A DNA stretch of 15,763 nucleotides from Candidatus Faecivivens stercorigallinarum (GCA_018715465.1 DVLN01000135.1:1-15763); one strand, 5' to 3'. Positions 7,221-15,540 are shown, counted from the first letter of the stretch. Notes: generated from the letters alone by a model not told the origin. A program made the numbers and translations.

Positions 7221-8354
7221 ATGAACACCGAATTCTTCGACGCATTACAGCTGCTGGAAAGAGAAAAAGGCATTAAAGTTGACTATCTGGTCGAAAAGAT
7301 CACAAACGCAATTATCATCGCCGTCAAAAAGGACTATGAGGTCGCCGACAACGTCGCCGTCGTCATCGACCCCGAAAACGGACGGTTCAGCGTCTCCATC
7401 ACCAAGATGGTCGTCGATATCGTTGAGGTACCGGAGACTGAGATCCTGCTGGATGAAGCGCTCGCATATGACCCTGCTGCCAAAATCGGCTTCCCCTGTG
7501 TCATGCATCTGGATACCAAGAAATTTGGCCGCATCGCTGCTCAGACTGCAAAACATGTCATCCGTCAGGGTATCCGCGAGGCAGAACGCAGCCAGATGAT
7601 GGAACAGTTCCAGGAAAAGGTCTGCGAAATCGTCACCGCTGTTGTTCAGAAGGTGGAACCGACCACCGGCAATGTCACCGTCGAGATCGACCACAACGAA
7701 TTCTTGCTGTTTAAGAATGACCAGCTGCCGGGCGACGACCTCCATGAGGGCGACAGGATCAAGGTCTATGTCGTCGATGTCGTCAACCTCGACAAGCGTT
7801 GCTCCCTCAAGATCTCCCGTACCCATAAGGACCTCGTCAAGAGACTGTTCGAGCTGGAAGTCCCTGAAATCTACGACGGTACCGTCGAGGTCCGCGCTAT
7901 CTCCCGCGAGGCCGGCTCCCGTACCAAGATCGCCGTTATCAGCAAAAACCCCGACGTCGACCCGATCGGCGCATGTATCGGCCCCAAGGGCAGCCGTATC
8001 GCTTCCATCGTCGAAGAGCTCCATGGCGAGAAAATCGACATCGTCCGCTACTCTGATGACGACGCAACCTTTATCAAGGAAGCCCTCTCCCCTGCGGCTG
8101 TCACCGAGGTACAGATCCTGCCCGGCACCGAAAAGGCCTGCCGTGTAATTGTTCCCGACAACCAGCTCTCCCTCGCAATCGGCAACAAGGGCCAGAACGC
8201 CAAACTCGCTGCCAAACTGACCGGATATAAAATTGATATCCGCTCGGAAAATGAGGCTGCCCAGCAGCAGCTGGAAGCTGCCGACGAAAACGAACAGCTC
8301 CTCGCGGAAGAAGCTCCCGCTGAGGACAACGCAGCTGAGGAACTGGATGTATGA
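7221..8354 (+). CDS. nusA: Transcription termination/antitermination factor NusA
   Basis: NusA binds RNA polymerase and nascent RNA and affects pausing, intrinsic termination and antitermination. The 377 residues match the short Bacillota form, which lacks the C-terminal acidic repeats of proteobacteria. An N-terminal RNA-polymerase-binding domain (about 1-130) is followed by an S1 domain (about 140-200) and two KH domains, with GPKG at 254-257 and GNKG at 321-324. The tail is rich in Glu and Ala. The start matches family alignment by eye (DALQLLEREKGI), although AAAGGA (7201-7206) is 14 bases away. The stop codon overlaps the start of rnpM by four bases (ATGA). The upstream leader hairpin may let NusA limit its own expression. 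Confidence 0.97.
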   Translation: MNTEFFDALQLLEREKGIKVDYLVEKITNAIIIAVKKDYEVADNVAVVIDPENGRFSVSITKMVVDIVEVPETEILLDEALAYDPAAKIGFPCVMHLDTKKFGRIAAQTAKHVIRQGIREAERSQMMEQFQEKVCEIVTAVVQKVEPTTGNVTVEIDHNEFLLFKNDQLPGDDLHEGDRIKVYVVDVVNLDKRCSLKISRTHKDLVKRLFELEVPEIYDGTVEVRAISREAGSRTKIAVISKNPDVDPIGACIGPKGSRIASIVEELHGEKIDIVRYSDDDATFIKEALSPAAVTEVQILPGTEKACRVIVPDNQLSLAIGNKGQNAKLAAKLTGYKIDIRSENEAAQQQLEAADENEQLLAEEAPAEDNAAEELDV

Positions 8355-8614
8355 AAAAGATTCCACTGAGGATGTGCACCGGCTGCGGTGAAATGAAGCC
8401 CAAAAAAGAACTGGTCCGGGTCGTCCGCTCCAGTGATGGCGAAATTTCCCTCGATCTGACTGGACGGAAGTCGGGACGCGGCGCTTATGTCTGCCCCAAC
8501 CTTGACTGCCTGAAAAAGGCACGCAAGTCCCGCCGGATCGAAAGAAGCCTTGACTGCAAAATCCCCGACGAGCTGTATGACGCGATGGAAAAGGAGATGC
8601 AGGACAATGGGTGA
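8351..8614 (+). CDS. rnpM: RNase P modulator RnpM (YlxR family)
   Basis: This is a small nucleic-acid-binding protein of the YlxR family. Recent work in Bacillus subtilis links YlxR to RNase P and renames it RnpM. The 87 residues contain the family signature MCTGCGEMKPKKEL (residues 8-21, C9 and C12), then GRGAYVC and DCL (C48 and C53). The protein is basic in its C-terminal half (KKARKSRR). The start codon overlaps the nusA stop as ATGA, so translation is probably coupled. It also overlaps ylxQ by eight bases. Confidence 0.92.
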   Translation: MKKIPLRMCTGCGEMKPKKELVRVVRSSDGEISLDLTGRKSGRGAYVCPNLDCLKKARKSRRIERSLDCKIPDELYDAMEKEMQDNG

Positions 8615-8915
8615 GCGGTTTTATTCTACTCTCGGCCTGTGTATGCGGGCCGGCAGGCTCGCCTTTGGATTCGATACCGTCAGAGAAGCAGTCAGGGCCG
8701 GCAAGGTCAGCTTGCTGATGACGGCCTCCGACCTCTCGGAAAAGACCAGCAAGGAAGTCGTCTTCCTCGCTGACAAGTATCAAATCCCCTACCTGGCGCT
8801 GGACAGAACACAGTCCCAGCTCCGCTCTACAATCGGCAAACTGACCGGCGTCCTCGCCGTCACCGACGATGGACTCGCCCGCTCTTTACAGCAGGCAGCG
8901 GCGTCGGCCGACTGA
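8607..8915 (+). CDS. ylxQ: L7Ae-family ribosomal/RNA-binding protein YlxQ
   Basis: The product is a 102-residue protein of the L7Ae/L30e/S12e fold, whose bacterial members bind kink-turn RNA. Visible family features are the N-terminal LGLCMRAGRLAFG segment and the DLSEKTSKEV stretch before the IPYL strand. The ATG at 8607 lies inside the end of rnpM, and AAGGAG (8591-8596) is ten bases upstream. A longer frame from 8550 exists but lies wholly inside rnpM and has no family match. Placement between rnpM and infB is the standard order in Bacillota. Its exact RNA target is not evident here. Confidence 0.9.
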   Translation: MGERFYSTLGLCMRAGRLAFGFDTVREAVRAGKVSLLMTASDLSEKTSKEVVFLADKYQIPYLALDRTQSQLRSTIGKLTGVLAVTDDGLARSLQQAAASAD

Positions 8916-9039
8916 CAATCGCCCTTTTGCCCCGCTTCCCCTCTTTTCCCACCAGCAGCCGTCGATATAAAACCCTTTAGTTGAATTTCTACCGATCTTT
9001 TGCCGGGAACCCCTGGCCGGATCAGAAAGGCAAGGTATT

Positions 9040-12033
9040 ATGACGGTTAAAAAATATAAACTCAACGATATCGCAAAAGACCTCGGCGTCTCCGCTAAAG
9101 AAGTCGCCGGGATGCTGGCTGAACACTTCGGCACCGAACCGAAAAAAACCGGCGCTGTCCTGACGGAACAGGAAGTCAATGTCGTATTTGAACATTATAC
9201 CTCCACCCATCAGGTCGCTGATTTTAACAGCTATTTTGCCAGCCGCGACGAAGCTCCTGCTCCCCGTCCTGAAAAAACTTCCGCTACCGAAAAGGCAAAG
9301 GCTGCCCTCAACAAGGCTGCGGAAAAGGTTTCTGAAAAGCTGAAAGCGTCTAAGGCTGCCGCTAAACAGTCCGCCGCTGATCAGCCTCAGGTACCGGAAC
9401 AGCCGGAGCAGGCACCCGCTGTTGAAAAGGTACAGGCTGTTGAAAATACCCAGAAGGCGGAGGAGGTTCAGGTAACGGAAAAGGTTCAGCCTGCTGAACC
9501 CGTCCAGAAAACTGAATCTTCAGCTCCTTCTCAAGACGCTGAAACTCCGAAAGCCCCCGCGACTCCTACACCGGATGCGCCTGCACCAGCTGAAAAACAG
9601 CTGGTCCAAAGCCCTTCCGTCGATAAAACAACTGTAAAACAGGACGCTCAGCCCGCTGCCGCTCAGCAGCCGGTCCAGCCGTCCCATTCTGAAGAAAAGG
9701 TCGTTGAAAAAGTGGCAGATAAACCTGAAAAGACAGAAATGCGCAAGAACGCATCTGAACATAACAATAACAACAACCGCCGCCCCGCTTCCGGTGACCG
9801 CAAACCTGCTTCCGAGTCCCATGGAAACCGCGACGGGAATCGTGACGGCAACCGGGATGGCGGCCGCGACAACCGCTCCCGCAACGGCGGCAATGACCGC
9901 GGACCCCGCAATGACCGCGGCGGCTTTAACAGAAACTATGACAACCGTCAGCGCCCCGGTCAGAATGCCCCTGCGCGTCCCGCAGCCAACAACCGCCCCG
10001 CTCAGCCCGCTGCTCCTGCGGCACCCGCTGAACCGGTTGAAAAGGAACGCACCGTCCGTCATGTTGATACCAAGACTTCGGACGTCAACCTTGATAAATA
10101 CAATGAGCACTATGAGGATATCGCCCCTGAAAAGGCGGTCCGCAGAGGTGACTCCCAGCAGAAAAAACAGAAGCTGAAACAGAAATCTCAGCAGCAGAAA
10201 AAGGGTAAATTCGGCGGCCAGAAAAAGGAAACCGAAGCTGAAAAGCTCCAGCGTCTTGCTCTGGAACGCGCCCGCAAACAGCAGCTGAAAGTCATGATTC
10301 CCGATGAGATCACCGTCTCGGAACTCGCTTCCAGACTGAAAGCGACCGTCACCGAGGTCATCAAAAAGCTGATGATGATGGGTGTCATGGCTGCTCAGCA
10401 TGAGGTTATCGACTTCGATACCGCTGCCCTCGTCGCAATGGAAATGGGCGCCAAGGTCGAAAAGGAAGTCGTTGTCACCATCGAGGAACAGCTGATCCAT
10501 GATGAGACCGACAACGAAGAAGACCTCCTCCCCCGCTGCCCGGTCGTCGTCGTTATGGGTCACGTTGACCACGGCAAAACCTCTATCCTCGACCGTATCC
10601 GTCACACCCATGTCACCGCCGGTGAGGCGGGCGGCATCACCCAGGCAATCGGTGCTTATCAGGTCGATGTCAACGGCAACAAGATCACCTTCCTGGATAC
10701 CCCCGGCCATGAGGCCTTCACCGCTATGCGTGCAAGAGGTGCTGCGGTCACCGATATCGCGGTCCTGGTCGTTGCGGCAGATGACGGCATCATGCCCCAG
10801 ACAGTTGAGGCAATCAACCACGCCAAGGCTGCAAATGTCCAGATCATCGTCGCCATCAACAAGATGGATAAACCTCATGCTGACCCGGAAAGAGTTAAGC
10901 AGGAACTGACTGAATATGGCCTTGTCCCGGAAGAATGGGGCGGCGATATCATCTGTGTACCTGTCTCGGCACTGACCGGTCAGGGAATCGACGACCTGCT
11001 GGAAAATATCCTGCTGGTCGCTGAGGTACAGGAACTTAAGGCTAACCCCAACCGTCTCGCAAAAGGTGCTGTCATCGAGGCCAGACTCGACAAGGGCCGC
11101 GGCCCTGTCGCAACCCTGCTGGTACAGAACGGTACCCTGCGCACCGGCGACATCATCATCGCTGGTACCTCTGTTGGCCGTGTCCGCCAGATGCTGAATG
11201 ACAAGGGTCAGGCCGTAGCGGAAGCAGGCCCCTCCGTCCCGGTCGAGATCACCGGTATGGCAGAAGTCCCCGCTGCCGGCGATATCTTCAACGCGGTTGA
11301 AAACGAACGGCTGGCTCGTGAGCTGGTCGAACAGAGACGCCAGGAACAGAAGGAAGAACAGTGGGGCGCGGCTAAGAAGGTTACGCTGGATACCCTGTTC
11401 AGCCAGATCGCCGAGGGCGAAAGAAAAGAACTGGATATCGTCGTCAAGGCCGACGTCCAGGGCTCTGCTGAGGCGGTCAAACAGTCCCTCGAAAAGCTGT
11501 CGACCGATGAAGTCAAGGTTAAGGTCATCCACGCCGGTGTCGGCGCGGTCAGCAAATCGGACGTCATGCTCGCCAATGCTTCCGGCGCTATCATCATCGG
11601 CTTTAATGTCCGACCCGACCCTGTCGCAAAAGCTGACGCAGAGGCCAACGAGGTCGAGATGAGAATGTACCGGATTATCTACGACGCAATCGACGACGTC
11701 AAGGACGCAATGAAAGGTATGCTGGCACCCAAGATCCGCGAAGTCGAACTCGGCCGCGCTGAAGTCCGCCAGGTCTACAAGATCTCTAACGTCGGCACTG
11801 TCGCAGGCGCCTATGTCCTCTCCGGCAAGGTCGCCCGTGACGCCCAGATCCGTGTCGTCCGCGATGGTATCGTCATTTCGGAAGACCAGATCGACTCCCT
11901 CAAGCGGTTCAAGAATGACGCCAAAGAGGTCGCAGAAGGCTACGAATGCGGCATCTCGCTGGTCAAATTCTCCGATATCAAGGAAGGCGATATCTTCGAA
12001 GCCTTCAAGATGGAAGAGTACCGCGAGGAATAA
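9040..12033 (+). CDS. infB: Translation initiation factor IF-2
   Basis: IF-2 is the GTPase that brings initiator fMet-tRNA to the 30S subunit and promotes subunit joining. The product is long, at 997 residues. An IF2N domain occupies about 1-55. A disordered linker (about 70-400) comes next, first rich in Pro, Ala, Glu and Lys and then in Arg, Asn, Asp and Gly. A second IF2N domain lies near 424-475. The G domain has G1 GHVDHGKT at 507-514, G3 DTPGH at 553-557 and G4 NKMD at 607-610. The usual C-terminal beta-barrels and fMet-tRNA-binding region follow. AAAGG (9026-9030) and AAGGT (9032-9036) precede the ATG. A 124-base gap separates it from ylxQ. Any internal start for a shorter isoform was not identified. 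Confidence 0.98.
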   Translation: MTVKKYKLNDIAKDLGVSAKEVAGMLAEHFGTEPKKTGAVLTEQEVNVVFEHYTSTHQVADFNSYFASRDEAPAPRPEKTSATEKAKAALNKAAEKVSEKLKASKAAAKQSAADQPQVPEQPEQAPAVEKVQAVENTQKAEEVQVTEKVQPAEPVQKTESSAPSQDAETPKAPATPTPDAPAPAEKQLVQSPSVDKTTVKQDAQPAAAQQPVQPSHSEEKVVEKVADKPEKTEMRKNASEHNNNNNRRPASGDRKPASESHGNRDGNRDGNRDGGRDNRSRNGGNDRGPRNDRGGFNRNYDNRQRPGQNAPARPAANNRPAQPAAPAAPAEPVEKERTVRHVDTKTSDVNLDKYNEHYEDIAPEKAVRRGDSQQKKQKLKQKSQQQKKGKFGGQKKETEAEKLQRLALERARKQQLKVMIPDEITVSELASRLKATVTEVIKKLMMMGVMAAQHEVIDFDTAALVAMEMGAKVEKEVVVTIEEQLIHDETDNEEDLLPRCPVVVVMGHVDHGKTSILDRIRHTHVTAGEAGGITQAIGAYQVDVNGNKITFLDTPGHEAFTAMRARGAAVTDIAVLVVAADDGIMPQTVEAINHAKAANVQIIVAINKMDKPHADPERVKQELTEYGLVPEEWGGDIICVPVSALTGQGIDDLLENILLVAEVQELKANPNRLAKGAVIEARLDKGRGPVATLLVQNGTLRTGDIIIAGTSVGRVRQMLNDKGQAVAEAGPSVPVEITGMAEVPAAGDIFNAVENERLARELVEQRRQEQKEEQWGAAKKVTLDTLFSQIAEGERKELDIVVKADVQGSAEAVKQSLEKLSTDEVKVKVIHAGVGAVSKSDVMLANASGAIIIGFNVRPDPVAKADAEANEVEMRMYRIIYDAIDDVKDAMKGMLAPKIREVELGRAEVRQVYKISNVGTVAGAYVLSGKVARDAQIRVVRDGIVISEDQIDSLKRFKNDAKEVAEGYECGISLVKFSDIKEGDIFEAFKMEEYREE
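9826..9861 (+). repeat. Tandem 12-base repeat encoding NRDG in infB
   Basis: Three consecutive copies of Asn-Arg-Asp-Gly occur at residues 263-274, followed by a degenerate GRD. The copies differ at synonymous positions. They lie inside the Arg/Gly/Asn-rich part of the IF-2 linker and keep the frame. Confidence 0.8.
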
Positions 12034-12051
12034 TCCATCCGAGCAACCTGT

Positions 12052-12090
12052 GGGGCAGAGAGGTGCTGAACCTGGCTGCCCCCTCTTTTA
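12052..12090 (+). terminator. Terminator-like hairpin between infB and rbfA
   Basis: GGGGCAG (12052-12058) pairs with CTGCCCC (12076-12082). An inner AGGT/ACCT stem (12061-12064/12070-12073) sits beyond a two-by-two internal loop. CTCTTTTACTT follows, an imperfect T-tract. As rbfA and three further operon genes lie just downstream with no clear new promoter, it probably acts as a partial terminator or an mRNA-end/processing signal. Confidence 0.65.
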
Positions 12091-12114
12091 CTTCCAATGA
12101 AAGGAGTCTTTTCG

Positions 12115-12513
12115 ATGGCTAACTACCGTATCGGACGGCTGAATGAAGATATCAAGCGCGAACTTTCCGCTCTGCTGCGGGAGCTCAAAGACCCCCGTAT
12201 CTCCCCGATGACCAGCATCCTCCGCTGTGAGGTCTCCCCCGACGGCTCCCACTGCAAGGTCAATGTCAGTGCAATCGAGGGCGAGGACGCTACCCGCGAG
12301 ACCTGCAAGGGGCTTGCGTCGGCAAGCGGCTTCCTCCGGCGGGAGATTGGTTCCCGGCTGCATCTGCGCAAATGCCCGGAACTGCATTTCGTCGCCGACA
12401 ACTCGATCGCCTACAGCGCCCATATCAACGAGATCCTGCATAAGATCGCCGACCAGCGGGCGGAATCTGAACCGGATGAGGAACAACAGGACAATGCCCC
12501 TGAAGAAACCTAA
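12115..12513 (+). CDS. rbfA: Ribosome-binding factor A
   Basis: RbfA is a KH-type RNA-binding protein needed for late 30S maturation, acting on 16S rRNA near helix 1. The product has 132 residues and the typical opening YRIGRLNEDIKRELSALL, then DPRIS (about 27-31). The conserved stretch GFLRREIGSRLHLRKCPELHF is near 71-91. The tail (about 114-132) is acidic and low-complexity. The ATG at 12115 was preferred over 12097 because AAGGAG (12101-12106) is eight bases upstream and the earlier ATG would place that site inside the gene. The stop codon TAA is part of the next gene's ribosome-binding site. Confidence 0.95.
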   Translation: MANYRIGRLNEDIKRELSALLRELKDPRISPMTSILRCEVSPDGSHCKVNVSAIEGEDATRETCKGLASASGFLRREIGSRLHLRKCPELHFVADNSIAYSAHINEILHKIADQRAESEPDEEQQDNAPEET

Positions 12514-12525
12514 GGAGGAACTGCC

Positions 12526-13491
12526 ATGCTGACACGAAATCAGGCTGCTCAGATGCTCGCCACCCTCGACCGGGTACTGATCCTCTGCCACCGTAACCCG
12601 GACGGGGATACGCTGGGAAGCGGGTTTGCCCTCTGCCGCGCCTTTCTCAACCAGGGAAAAAAGGCCCGCGTCTTCTGCAACGACCCAATCCCGGAAAAAT
12701 TCGGATATTTGATACCGGAACAGGAGGATTTCGTCCCGCTGCATGTCATCTCGGTCGATGTCGCCGACCCCGCGCTGTTGGGACCAAACACCGAAAAGCA
12801 GCTCGCCTCCCTGCCGCCGGTCGAGCTGTCGATCGACCACCATCCGACCCACAAACAGTTTGCGCAGGCACTCTACCTCGAGGCAGACAGTGCTTCCTGC
12901 TGTGAAATCGTACGGGAGCTGCTGCGGGAAATGGGCTGGGAGATCGACAAAGGAATCGCCGACTGCCTGTATACCGGGCTGGCGACCGACACCGGCTGTT
13001 TCAAATTCTCCAACACTTCCCCCCGCACCCACCGGATTGCGGCGGAAATGATCGAACTGGGCGCCGACCATACCCGTATCAACAAGGTGATGTTTGATAC
13101 CGTCACCTTTGCCGAGCTGGCACTGGAACAGCTGGCGCTGGAACAGATGTGGATGTCAGACGACCATAAAATCGCTGTCCTGACCATCACGACCGATATG
13201 CTCCGGCAGACAGGCGCGTCTGAGGCAGAGCTGGACCGCATCACCGCCCTCACCCGCAAGATCAGCGGCGTTGAGATCGGTATTACAATTAAACAGCGGG
13301 GTGAGGCTGACTATAAGGTCTCGCTGCGCACTGGTGAAACGGTATCGGCTGCCGATATCTGCGCCAACTTTGGTGGCGGCGGCCATGCAAGGGCTGCCGG
13401 CTGCCAATTTACGCTGAATGACCCGGTGGAAATCCGGGAAAAACTGGTTGAAGCTGTATATAAAACCGTTGGGGAGGAAGCCGGCCAATGA
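12526..13491 (+). CDS. nrnA: DHH-family oligoribonuclease/pAp phosphatase NrnA
   Basis: NrnA-type enzymes degrade short RNA oligomers (nanoRNA) and dephosphorylate pAp, using metal ions. The product has 321 residues. Metal-binding motifs are CHRNPDGD at 21-28 (H22, D26, D28), SVDVAD with D78, the DHH motif IDHH at 103-106, and ATDTG with D155. The C-terminal DHHA1 domain has GGGGHARAAG at 283-292. AAGGAGG (12512-12518) overlaps the rbfA stop codon and is seven bases before the ATG. It overlaps truB by four bases. Its place between rbfA and truB is standard in Bacillota. A c-di-AMP-specific GdpP role is unlikely because there is no membrane or GGDEF part. Confidence 0.93.
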   Translation: MLTRNQAAQMLATLDRVLILCHRNPDGDTLGSGFALCRAFLNQGKKARVFCNDPIPEKFGYLIPEQEDFVPLHVISVDVADPALLGPNTEKQLASLPPVELSIDHHPTHKQFAQALYLEADSASCCEIVRELLREMGWEIDKGIADCLYTGLATDTGCFKFSNTSPRTHRIAAEMIELGADHTRINKVMFDTVTFAELALEQLALEQMWMSDDHKIAVLTITTDMLRQTGASEAELDRITALTRKISGVEIGITIKQRGEADYKVSLRTGETVSAADICANFGGGGHARAAGCQFTLNDPVEIREKLVEAVYKTVGEEAGQ

Positions 13492-14411
13492 GCGATTTTG
13501 CCCCAAATGGCGTTTTATGTATCGACAAACCGGAAGGATTTACCTCGTTTGATGTCGTCGCCAAGCTGCGCGGCATCACCCATACCCGCAAGATCGGCCA
13601 CGCCGGTACCCTCGACCCGATGGCGACCGGCCTGCTGCCGGTCTTCTTCGGCAGCGCAACAAAAGCCTGTGATATTCTCCCGGTTCAGGACAAGCGGTAT
13701 TCCGCTGGTTTCCAGCTGGGTGTAACCAGCGATACCGAGGATATCTGGGGTAAATGTACCCCGACCGGGAAACCGCTCCCCGGACGTGAGGCGGTTGAAG
13801 AAGCCCTCTCCCATTTCCGCGGAGAGATCATGCAGGTCCCGCCGATGTACTCGGCTTTGTCGGTCGGCGGCAAACGCCTTTACGACCTCGCAAGGCAGGG
13901 GATTACCGTTGAGCGCCAGCCCCGGCCGGTCACCATCTACCGGCTGGAACTAACCGGCTATGCCCCGGAGACCGGCAGCGGTTCGCTGGACGTCTGCTGC
14001 TCAAAAGGCACCTATATCCGCACCCTCTGCGCCGATCTGGGGCAGAAACTGGGAACGGGCGGGGTCATGTCCAGCCTGAGAAGAACCGAAGCGGCCGGGT
14101 TTAAACTCGAAGAGGCGGTCACCCTCGAAACGGTCGCCGAATGGATGCAAAATGATGGGCTGCAAGGAAAGCTGCTGCCGGCGGAAAGGCTGTTCGCCCC
14201 ATACCCTGCGGTTAAACTCAATGCTGTCCAGACAAGGATGTTTTTAAACGGTGTCCGGCTGGATCTTGGCAGAATCTATGACGGCAAAAAAGCAAGCACG
14301 GAAACACCCTGGCGTATTTTCGGCGCCGACGGGGTATTTCTGGGGCTTGGGCAAGCATTCCCGGAAAAGGCGGAACTGCGGCTGCTGAAATTTTTTGTGG
14401 AAAGGAACTGA
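13488..14411 (+). CDS. truB: tRNA pseudouridine(55) synthase TruB
   Basis: TruB converts U55 of tRNAs to pseudouridine in the T-loop. The product has 307 residues, the expected length. The N-terminal GVLCIDKPEGFTSFD is followed by the catalytic motif GHAGTLDPMATG (37-48) with the nucleophilic aspartate D43. The PPMYSALSVGGKRLYDLAR and KGTYIRTLCADLG segments are also intact, and a PUA-like C-terminal region follows. The start codon overlaps the nrnA stop as ATGA, which suggests translational coupling. ribF begins three bases after its stop. Confidence 0.96.
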   Translation: MSDFAPNGVLCIDKPEGFTSFDVVAKLRGITHTRKIGHAGTLDPMATGLLPVFFGSATKACDILPVQDKRYSAGFQLGVTSDTEDIWGKCTPTGKPLPGREAVEEALSHFRGEIMQVPPMYSALSVGGKRLYDLARQGITVERQPRPVTIYRLELTGYAPETGSGSLDVCCSKGTYIRTLCADLGQKLGTGGVMSSLRRTEAAGFKLEEAVTLETVAEWMQNDGLQGKLLPAERLFAPYPAVKLNAVQTRMFLNGVRLDLGRIYDGKKASTETPWRIFGADGVFLGLGQAFPEKAELRLLKFFVERN

Positions 14412-14414
14412 AGG

Positions 14415-15341
14415 ATGGAGATTTGCAATCAGGTATCACAATTTTCCCGGCTGCCCGGTACGGCAGTCGCCCTTGGGCTGTTTGACGGCGTCCACCGCGG
14501 TCATCAGGCTGTGATCAGGGCTGCGGCAGACTGTGCGCCGGAGCTGATGCCGGCTGTCTTCACCTTTCGGTTCGATACCCGCGCGGTCGTCACAAAAAAA
14601 CAGTTCGGAACTCTGCTGCGGCCTGAGCTCAAGGCAAAAAAACTGGAAGAAAACGGTATCCGCTTTATGCTGGAACCGCCTTTTTCCACCATCATGAAGA
14701 TGGAACCGGAGAGCTTTATCCAAGGAATCCTCTTCAATTTCATGCACGCAAAGGCTGTCTTCTGCGGTGAGGATTTCAGATTCGGCAAAAATGCAGCCGG
14801 GGATACCCGGCTGCTCAGGGCTGCATGCCAAAAAAACGGCGTCCGGTTTGAGATCGTCCGTCCGGTCCTCGATGACGGCGTACCCGTCAGCTCAACCAGA
14901 ATCCGCGCCGCCCTGCGGGAAGGAGATGTCCCCCTCGCCAACCGGCTGCTCGGAAGCCCCTATATGACCTGCGGGACGGTCGTCCATGGACGGCATATGG
15001 GGCATTCCCTCGGATTTCCGACCATCAACCAGCTGTTTTCCCCCGAAGACCTGATCCCCCGCTTCGGCGTCTATGCGACGATCGTTGAGGTGGATGGGAA
15101 AGAATATGTCGGTGCAACCGATATCGGGGTTAAACCGACGGTCGGCGACGGCTACGCGCCCGCTGCTGAAACATTTATCTTAGACTTTGACGGCGATCTG
15201 TACGGAAGAAATATCGTCATCCGCTACTACGCTTTCCTGCGGGGTGAAAAACGGTTTGATTCGCTTGAAGAGCTGACAAAAACGGTCCTGGACAACGCGA
15301 AACAGGCAAAAGGGCTGCTCGAACCGCTGATTACCCATTGA
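14415..15341 (+). CDS. ribF: Bifunctional riboflavin kinase / FAD synthetase
   Basis: RibF phosphorylates riboflavin to FMN and adenylates FMN to FAD. The product has 308 residues, usual for the two-domain bacterial enzyme. The N-terminal nucleotidyltransferase domain has ALGLFDGVHRGH (19-30) and SSTRIRAALREGDV before the domain junction. The C-terminal riboflavin kinase domain has GHSLGFPTIN (196-205), GVKPTVGDG, and ETFILDFDGDLYG. AAAGGA (14401-14406) is eight bases from the ATG. It is the last gene of the operon here; rpsO, often found next in Bacillota, is absent. No good terminator follows it before the tRNA promoter. Confidence 0.96.
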   Translation: MEICNQVSQFSRLPGTAVALGLFDGVHRGHQAVIRAAADCAPELMPAVFTFRFDTRAVVTKKQFGTLLRPELKAKKLEENGIRFMLEPPFSTIMKMEPESFIQGILFNFMHAKAVFCGEDFRFGKNAAGDTRLLRAACQKNGVRFEIVRPVLDDGVPVSSTRIRAALREGDVPLANRLLGSPYMTCGTVVHGRHMGHSLGFPTINQLFSPEDLIPRFGVYATIVEVDGKEYVGATDIGVKPTVGDGYAPAAETFILDFDGDLYGRNIVIRYYAFLRGEKRFDSLEELTKTVLDNAKQAKGLLEPLITH

Positions 15342-15354
15342 ACGCCCTTATTAC

Positions 15355-15383
15355 TTGACAAAACGGAAACTATATGATATTCT
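15355..15383 (+). promoter_or_regulatory. Promoter of the tRNA-Leu gene
   Basis: A perfect TTGACA (15355-15360) is 17 bases from TATTCT (15378-15383), with TGA before the -10 giving an extended -10 element. The start would be near 15390, about 22 bases before the mature tRNA. It begins 14 bases after the ribF stop codon. Confidence 0.8.
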
Positions 15384-15411
15384 ATCAGGTACAGTCTCCG
15401 TTTTGCTTCAT

Positions 15412-15496
<85 letters not shown>

Positions 15497-15503
15497 CGAA
15501 AGA

Positions 15504-15540
15504 GCGAACTTTTGTCTACCAAGACAAAGGTTCGCCTTTT
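15504..15540 (+). terminator. Intrinsic terminator of the tRNA-Leu gene
   Basis: A 14-pair stem, GCGAACTTTTGTCT (15504-15517) with AGACAAAGGTTCGC (15522-15535), has one T-G wobble and an ACCA loop, and is followed by CTTTT. It starts eight bases after the tRNA CCA end. Confidence 0.93.

Noticed and set aside
8943..8971. Possible internal promoter before infB (TATAAA at 8966-8971)
   Set aside because: No acceptable -35 element 16-18 bases upstream; the sequence there is the polypyrimidine tract.
9826..9900. Short tandem repeats in infB considered as CRISPR-like or minisatellite
   Set aside because: Units are 12 bases, in frame, coding NRDG, with no spacers; they belong to the IF-2 linker.
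9520..11532. Long antisense open frame (670 codons) opposite infB
   Set aside because: Codon-aligned with infB and explained by the same codon avoidance. Similar antisense frames opposite nusA and pyrC share this origin.
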